Of a stretch of 64,000 nucleotides of DNA, positions 58,628 to 64,000 are shown in pieces. A program made the position numbers and the translations under genes. A model generated the notes under the pieces. That model had not been told where the DNA came from, did no database searches, and was given only the letters and a program-made list of their open reading frames with translations. Source of the stretch: Mesostigma viride (Eukaryota; Streptophyta; Mesostigmatophyceae; Mesostigmatales; Mesostigmataceae); assembly GCA_009746045.1 (NCBI GenBank), contig RPFO01000667.1, positions 386,721 to 450,720 of the forward strand, read 5' to 3'. Position 1 is the first letter of the stretch. The number at the start of each line of letters is the position of its first letter.

Positions 58628-59281
58628 CTATCCCGGGGAAGCCCGGGGGGGCTTTGACAGTTTCTTGTTGACATAGAGGTCCCCGCCCCGCCAGTACACT
58701 TGGGGCTTTTCGGGGTTGGTCTTGTGGCGGATGTAGTCGGGCCACTGATCGCGGCGTTGCTGCTGCTGGGCTGGCGTCAGGTCGTTGTCTAGCGACCAGG
58801 AGGTGTCCACCAGCTTCTTGCGGCGAGAGAGGAACCGAACTCGGGCTGTGTCCGCTGTGATGTCGCTGAAGGTGAGGACCACTGGAGGGGTCCCAGCCTT
58901 GCCCCGTGGATGGGGCAGGGGGTAGGCGCCCTGCAGTGCCGCACCTGGCAGCTGCATGCACGCCAAGAGCTGTTTCTTCAGCTCGTCGAGAAGAGATTCT
59001 GGGGTCTCCTCCGGCGGCATGTCGAAGCGCCTGAGGATGACCCGGCAGCGGCGACGGTCGCGGTCAGCGGCCTCGCGGCGCGTGTCTTCCAGCTCCTGGA
59101 GTGGCCGGTTGACAGCAACCATCCCGCTATCCCGCAAAAATGAAGAAAACAAGGAGGTGTTGTCGTTAGCAGCCGTGTCAGCAGGCGCAAAGCGACTGCC
59201 AGCAGTGCCCATGGGGAGCGTGGCGTTGGCGTCGAGCAGCATAACCAAGGAGTGGCGGGCCGGGGTGGTCCCGCCCCTCAA
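58628..59281 (-). pseudogene. Chimeric LINE frame: endonuclease piece fused to ORF1
   Basis: 217-residue open frame. The first 60 or so residues (LVMLLDANATLPMG, NTSLFSSFLRDSGMVAVNRP) resemble an APE-type LINE endonuclease. From RRRCRVILRRFDMPPEE on it is ORF1-like, with VRFLSRRKKLVDTSWSLDND, LTPAQQQQRRDQWPDY and VYWRGGDLYVNKK. In a normal LINE, ORF1 precedes the endonuclease, so the order is rearranged. Confidence 0.6.
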
Positions 59282-59399
59282 GGCTATGCAAGTCCTCGAA
59301 GAACTTCTGGCGTTCCAACGGAGGTACTACATATGGGGTGCGTAACCCACCCCAACTGTGAGGTGGTGTTTAGACCGCCCGTCAGCTGAGGTGAAATTA

Positions 59400-60156
59400 A
59401 GGCGTGGGGTTAGAAACTTCAGCGTGCTGAGGCTGGCAGCTGCCACCATCTGCCTCCATATTACAGACAATTAAGCTAGGAGGCTGCCCGGGTGTGAGCC
59501 CGTCACGTCTAGGGTAGCACATGTCCATGCCGAGTCTATCACGAAAAGTCCACGGGTGGCAGCCCTGCCTCGCGCGGCCTGGGGCACCCCAGGTAAGGAC
59601 ATAACACCCAGGCTGGGCGCCGGGCGGGCTTGGTGCCAGCTAGTCTGTCCGATGTGTCTACCTGATCTGTGCAGGCCACTGATGTGCCCGGCTAGGCCTA
59701 GGCGCCCGCTGTGCCTAAGAATATGGGAAACACAGGGCAAATCAGCGTACAAATCCTCATTACTAATGTGCAAACCAAAGGGGATGGGCCTTGCGCAGCA
59801 TCTTGGTGACTTGCCGTCGAGGCGTTGCTCCAGCTGATCCTGCGTCAGTGTCCAGGTCTCGGCGCCGTAGGTCAGGATCGTCAGAATGAAGACCTTGAGG
59901 TCACGCATGACGATCCGGGGTAGGGCGGGGTTGCTCCACCAGCGGCGGTGGTCATGGAGTTGCGCCCACGCCATGCCGATCCGTGTCGTCAGGTCGTCCT
60001 CGAGGTCGGGAAGCCAACTGCCGAGTAGCTTGAAGCGGCCTCAAGTAGGGTAGTTGACCTCGGTGTCGTCTAAGAGGCGGAGTGTGGGCGGGCGCCCTGC
60101 CATGCCGAGAGCCAGGGGCTCCGTTTTGGGGCTGATTTCTAGACCAACCGCCCAAG
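59400..60156 (-). mobile_element. LINE ORF2 C-terminal fragment, minus-strand copy
   Basis: GLEISPKTEPLALGMAGRPP, FKLLGSWLPDLEDDLTTRIG, MAWAQLHDHRRWWSNPALP, ILTYGAETWTLTQDQ, RLGLAGHISG, ending LDVTGSHPGSLLA. Sister of 37887-38450, with one stop in the upstream third. Confidence 0.78.
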
Positions 60157-60671
60157 CCTCGAGCCCCAGGCAGACCAGCCGAAGTTGGGCAGACTCCGGG
60201 CCATCTATGGGTCCCAGCTAGCTTTCAATCAACTACTAGGTCCTATTTCAAAGATTTTAGTCATCAGGACTGCTGACCTACGGGCCCACTCATCGTCATC
60301 GCCACAGTCCCAGCAGGATTTGTGCTTCGTGCCGTGGCATGTGCATTCATTAAATTCACAAATTTTGAATATCAGAAATTGATGGCCAGAAATTTATGAC
60401 TGTATTGATCACGGGGCATAAATCTTCAACAAAACCATGCAGCAACAAGAAAGTTCGAATCAGAAACAAAATCAAACATACTAGGAGAAAGGAAAAAAAG
60501 GAAACCCCATGCATGCTCTTATCAACGGAGCTGCGGGTAACTGGAAACTTAACACTTCACAAGGCAGGCAAGAGCAAACAAGAGCAAACAAGAGCAAACA
60601 CACACGGAAAAACAAAACCAAAAAACTGTCAAACCGCCATGCAATAAAGACCCCTGAATTGATAGATGTAG
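60157..60671. other. Intergenic, no gene seen
   Basis: Residual LINE border up to about 60220, then A-rich sequence. It precedes the poly(A) region of the root-cap gene on the opposite strand. Confidence 0.4.
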
Positions 60672-60676
60672 TTACA
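60672..60676 (-). terminator. TGTAA poly(A) signal of the root-cap-domain gene
   Basis: TGTAA on the minus strand, 54 bases after the stop codon at 60730-60732. Confidence 0.5.
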
Positions 60677-60729
60677 ACACGTAGACTACATGAGGCCGAT
60701 GCAACTACAACAACTGACCATGTCTATCC

Positions 60730-62217
60730 TTACTTATCATTTGCAAACTGGTTGAAGTGGCAATCGGTGGCAAAAATGCCCGTGGACGCATAATCCTCAG
60801 CAGAGCCCTCAAAGGCAGAACCCTCGGATTGGCGCGAGTACGATTGACCAAGAATGCCGTGAGCAGCGGGTGTGCCATTGAACTGCTTGATCTGAAGGTT
60901 AAGGAAGTTGGCGCCAGGGCCTGCGCCCGCCTCCCAGAAGGCAGCGCGGACCACCTCCACCTCAGCCACCAGGAGACCTGGTACGGAGACGAGCACACGC
61001 GTCTTGGAGCAAGAGACCGTGACGCCAGAAGGCAGCTTCTTCAGTGCGGTGCGGCCCAGCAGCGGCTCCTGCATCGGGACGGGGGCAGCAGCGCAAGTGG
61101 CAGCCAGACAACACATGGGATCGTGGAATGCTGAGTGCATCCCATCTGATGTGTCTGCGATTAGCCGTCAGCTCCAGGCAAGGCATGCATGCCCAGTGCG
61201 CTTGTGTCGTCCTCCTAAAACATGCAACCAAAGGCAGAGTGACAGAGAGTCGTTAGAAGATAAAATCGCACATTATATTTACTATTACATTAATAGTAAA
61301 GCTAAGAGCAATTCTGCCAAGTCAGGACACATTTACATGCAATGCAACATGTTAACGGCTGAATGCAGGCATGCCGTAAAGCCTTAATCAGGGACTTGAG
61401 TTGTGGGCATACCAAATACCATCACAGGAGTCTTAGACTCATGGGGCCTTGGTAGCTATCACGCCACAGCTTGCACATACCCCGTTGATGCGAACGGTGC
61501 CAAATGACACCGCGTAGGGAGTATCCGGCACTAGCAGCGCGTCGATGAGGATGCGGTCATTGCCGTGCATGATGCTGATCTGGTCCATCCACGTGCGGCC
61601 GTCTGGCTGGGACCCAGCCGCCGGCCCCTTGCTGTCCACGGCGCCCATGAAATGCGCGCTCACGTGCACCTGCTTGTCGGTCAGGATGCAGTAGCTGTGG
61701 CCCGCGATGCCGTTAAAGTCGAACCGCTGCCCCGTGGCCGTGGTGAAGTGGGGGTCGGACACAACGGAGGGGGTGAGTTCGCGCAACACCGCGTCGACGT
61801 CAATGTCCATGACGGTTCCGATGACATCTTCAATGATGTCGACGATGGTGGCGGTCGTGCTCTGTGATCGGAGCAGGTCGCGCAGCGTGGTCCCTGCCAG
61901 GTAGCTGTCGACGTACGCAGATATCGCCAGGGCGACCTGCCCCGGTGTCCTCCCCTGCAACAGGTGGCGCGCCCCGGACGAACCAGACGAGTTTGACACA
62001 AGACCAGTCGTGATGGTTACGGCGCAGTCGGGCAGCCCCAGCAAGGAATCGTTAAGCGCTGCCTTGATCGCTGCCTTGATGTGAGGCAGGTCGAGGTCAA
62101 AGGAGGTGCAGTCCGCCAGGGTGAGGTTGATGGCCACGTCCACGACGTAGGGCGTCACGCAGTTGGCGCCCTCGTCGGGGACGTAGTTAAGGAAAACGCA
62201 GTTTGGGTTGACGGTAC
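60730..62217 (-). CDS. Root-cap-domain secreted protein, last two exons (partial)
   Basis: Exons 62217-61481 and 61068-60730, phase 0 at the intron, stop at 60730. First exon: a region with ARHLLQ, common in algal extracellular proteins, then SDPHFTTATGQRFDFNGIAG, HSYCILTDKQVHVSAHFMG and TWMDQISIMHGND. Second exon: VLVSVPGLLVAEVEVV, QIKQFNGTPAAHGILGQSY and STGIFATDCHFNQF. These blocks match the plant root cap / late-embryogenesis-like family (DPHF...F.FNG and G(V/I)LGQ(T/S)Y), distantly like a von Willebrand D module. Role in algae unknown; probably exported to wall or matrix. The upstream exon enters in phase 1; the start codon and signal peptide were not located. The minus-strand frame is open to 62281 beyond the acceptor but is cut by the 60-bp repeats. 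Confidence 0.75.
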
Positions 62218-62264
62218 CTGCATCATGCCAGGGCGTAACGGGGCCCACGAGGCGTTGGGGGTCA

Positions 62265-62545
62265 GGTTGCAAACCACACATGGGGGTTGAGAATGGAAAA
62301 TGCTACGAATGAATAGACAGATGTCGGGGCTCAGTTTGCATACCACATATATGGAGCGGGCAAGGTTGACAATGAATAGAAACAAGGTGGGCAGGTTGCA
62401 TACCACATATGGAGCGTGCAAGGTTGAGAATGAATAGAAACAAGGAGGGCAGGTTGCATACCACATATGGAGCGTGCAAGGTTGCGAATGAATAGAAACA
62501 ACGTGGGCTGAGCTTGCAAGCCACAAATGGAGCGCGCAAGGTCTA
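62265..62545. repeat. 60-bp tandem repeat, four to five units
   Basis: Units with GCAGGTTGCATACCACATAT and GAATGAATAGAAACAA. Lies just upstream (transcript order) of the root-cap exon, probably in an intron. Confidence 0.85.
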
Positions 62546-63983
62546 GGAATTAAGAAAAAAAAATTGGACCCCGAGAAGTGCACTGACAATCTGACATGGA
62601 CATGGCGATTTTATAACAGGATATTCAGCTACTAGTTCTCATAGCGATCCGATTGCATTTATTATCCATGACACCCATTCACTCCCAAGAAGCACCAGTC
62701 TTTATTGAAGCAATGAGTGGACTGGGCCATCATGAATGAATGGCAAGGTGGAACCGAACAAGAAAACAATTCAGCACGTAGTGCATGCCCCCAGCAACAG
62801 AGAAAAAAGGGGTGGGTGGGCGGGTGAAAGAAACTACCGCCGTTTTTGAATTCCCCCCTCTCGCAGGGCAATTACCGTCGCGGCAACAGCTTGGTGCAGA
62901 TCCGGCGGGACTGGGCGCATTGAGAAGACAAGTTAGGCGCCTGCCACAGCGCCTGGCGAGACACCCCAACTATGCCCGGTGACAATCGTTGGGAATTAAT
63001 TTTTAAGATGGATGCCTCAGCGGCCTTCTACCAGCGCAACCCGGAGTGCAAGCATCCGGCCCCAGGTACGAGCCGGTTGAAAGCAGGCCGGCGCATGACG
63101 GAACGACCCCAACCAGGGGTGCAAGCATCCGGCCCCAGGTACCATGGTCCACCACAGCCAGCCGGCTCGCTGAGTCGCTTTGACAATGGTGGCATTTGCT
63201 GGCTCGTCGCAGCTCAGCAAGGATGACTTAGACTACTCCGCCGGTTTTTCCTTATAATGCATAGTAACAAAAACCGAATCGGAAAAAACGCGACCATCCG
63301 GACCGTAACAAAGGTCCAGGATTGGGCAGCCTGTCAACCGCTCCAGAAAAGCGTGGGTAATTTGACAGCTGCCGCAACAAAATTATTCGGAGCTAGCCCC
63401 GCACCATAAACAGGTGTGAGGCTTGGGAATTTCTTGTTCCGCCATTTTTTACTGCCGGCACTGGGTGTCGGCTCAGCCAAATTGTGAAAGAAACTACCTG
63501 GACGACAAACTGCGTTTGGCAATATTCCCCTTCGGCCAAGCAGGACAGCCGTTGACAACCATCATTCACTTCCGTGTAACATCGGACTTGCGTCACAAAC
63601 TCCCTACGAATTATACAGGCTTTAGTGAACTATTCCTACTACTTTCAAAGCCAACTAGGGCTTGCCACGCAAGGTGCTTTTGTCACAAAATATGGCCACT
63701 GACAAGTGGCGACCATCACGTCACTAGCATGTGACGCCGGTTTTTCAGCAATGTCGTACATTCCGTTCTAGCTGCCAAAGGACTAGTGGCGAGCGGCCTG
63801 ACCAAGGGCAGCCGGCCCACAATTTCCCATATTTAATTTATGACTTAATTGTCTGACGCCTGAAACCCGCGCGGCCAGCGGGACATAAAACCGGCAGCTG
63901 TCCTAGCCGCCAGCGGCAGTCTCTCTTGAACCACTGTACTAAACTATTTTCCAGGGTCCGATCAAAACGCAGCCAGAAGAGCC
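62546..63983. other. Unresolved region; upstream exons of the root-cap gene or another gene
   Basis: No ORF could be assigned. Points noted: a good plus-strand acceptor-like tract at 62846-62868 (CCCCCCTCTCGCAG); a duplicated GCAAGCATCCGGCCCCAGGT at 63050 and 63121, which looks like an exon end plus donor on the plus strand; repeated GTGAAAGAAACTAC at 62824 and 63484. Confidence 0.3.
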
Positions 63984-64000
63984 ATGGGGGATGACCAAAA
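63881..64000 (+). promoter_or_regulatory. Possible promoter and start of a plus-strand gene running off the window
   Basis: CATAAAA at 63884 lies about 100 bases before the first ATG (63984, GCCATGGGGG, a good initiation context), which opens MGDDQ before the window ends. Too short to identify. Confidence 0.3.

Overview
The window looks like nuclear DNA of a ciliated green alga, probably a chlorophycean. The evidence is a complete cilia gene of the central-apparatus type (CFAP46), GC-rich exons split by many GT-AG introns, TGTAA poly(A)-type signals, a short interstitial run of the plant-type telomere repeat TTTAGGG, and algal-style LINE and Penelope-like retroelements. No bacterial gene organisation is present. 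The species cannot be fixed from sequence alone.

Layout. 111-31456 (minus): one complete gene for CFAP46, 23 exons whose phases all join, about 3056 residues. Most of its roughly 1 kb introns are filled with minisatellites, MITEs and copies of the neighbouring exon ends. 32222-36120 (plus): a four-exon Mpv17/PMP22-family membrane protein, head-to-head with CFAP46 across about 0.77 kb. 36.9-41.2 kb: an inverted-repeat element, a truncated retroelement tail, a LINE 3' fragment and a Penelope-like element with an intact 590-residue reverse transcriptase. 41299-51371 (minus): a complete eight-exon OMA1 metallopeptidase gene (354 residues), whose introns hold a 1 kb CA-rich microsatellite, 36-bp and 23-bp minisatellites and five TTTAGGG units. 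52.8-60.2 kb: a LINE graveyard, including a LINE interrupted by a 508-bp retroelement tail with a 5-bp target duplication. 60730-62217 (minus): the 3' part of a secreted root-cap-domain protein. The last few hundred bases may hold the promoter and start codon of another plus-strand gene.

The host genes are unrelated in function: cilium motility (CFAP46), organelle membrane (Mpv17 family), mitochondrial quality control (OMA1) and cell surface (root cap). What links the window is genome architecture. In all three complete genes, introns contain serial diverging copies of the adjacent exon ends together with the splice donor or acceptor. In two CFAP46 introns the copies are spaced by multiples of three (66 and 102 bp) with an open frame, and in the Mpv17-family gene three 104-bp units add up to an in-frame step. 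Decoy splice sites there would add in-frame peptide. This is the main observation worth following.
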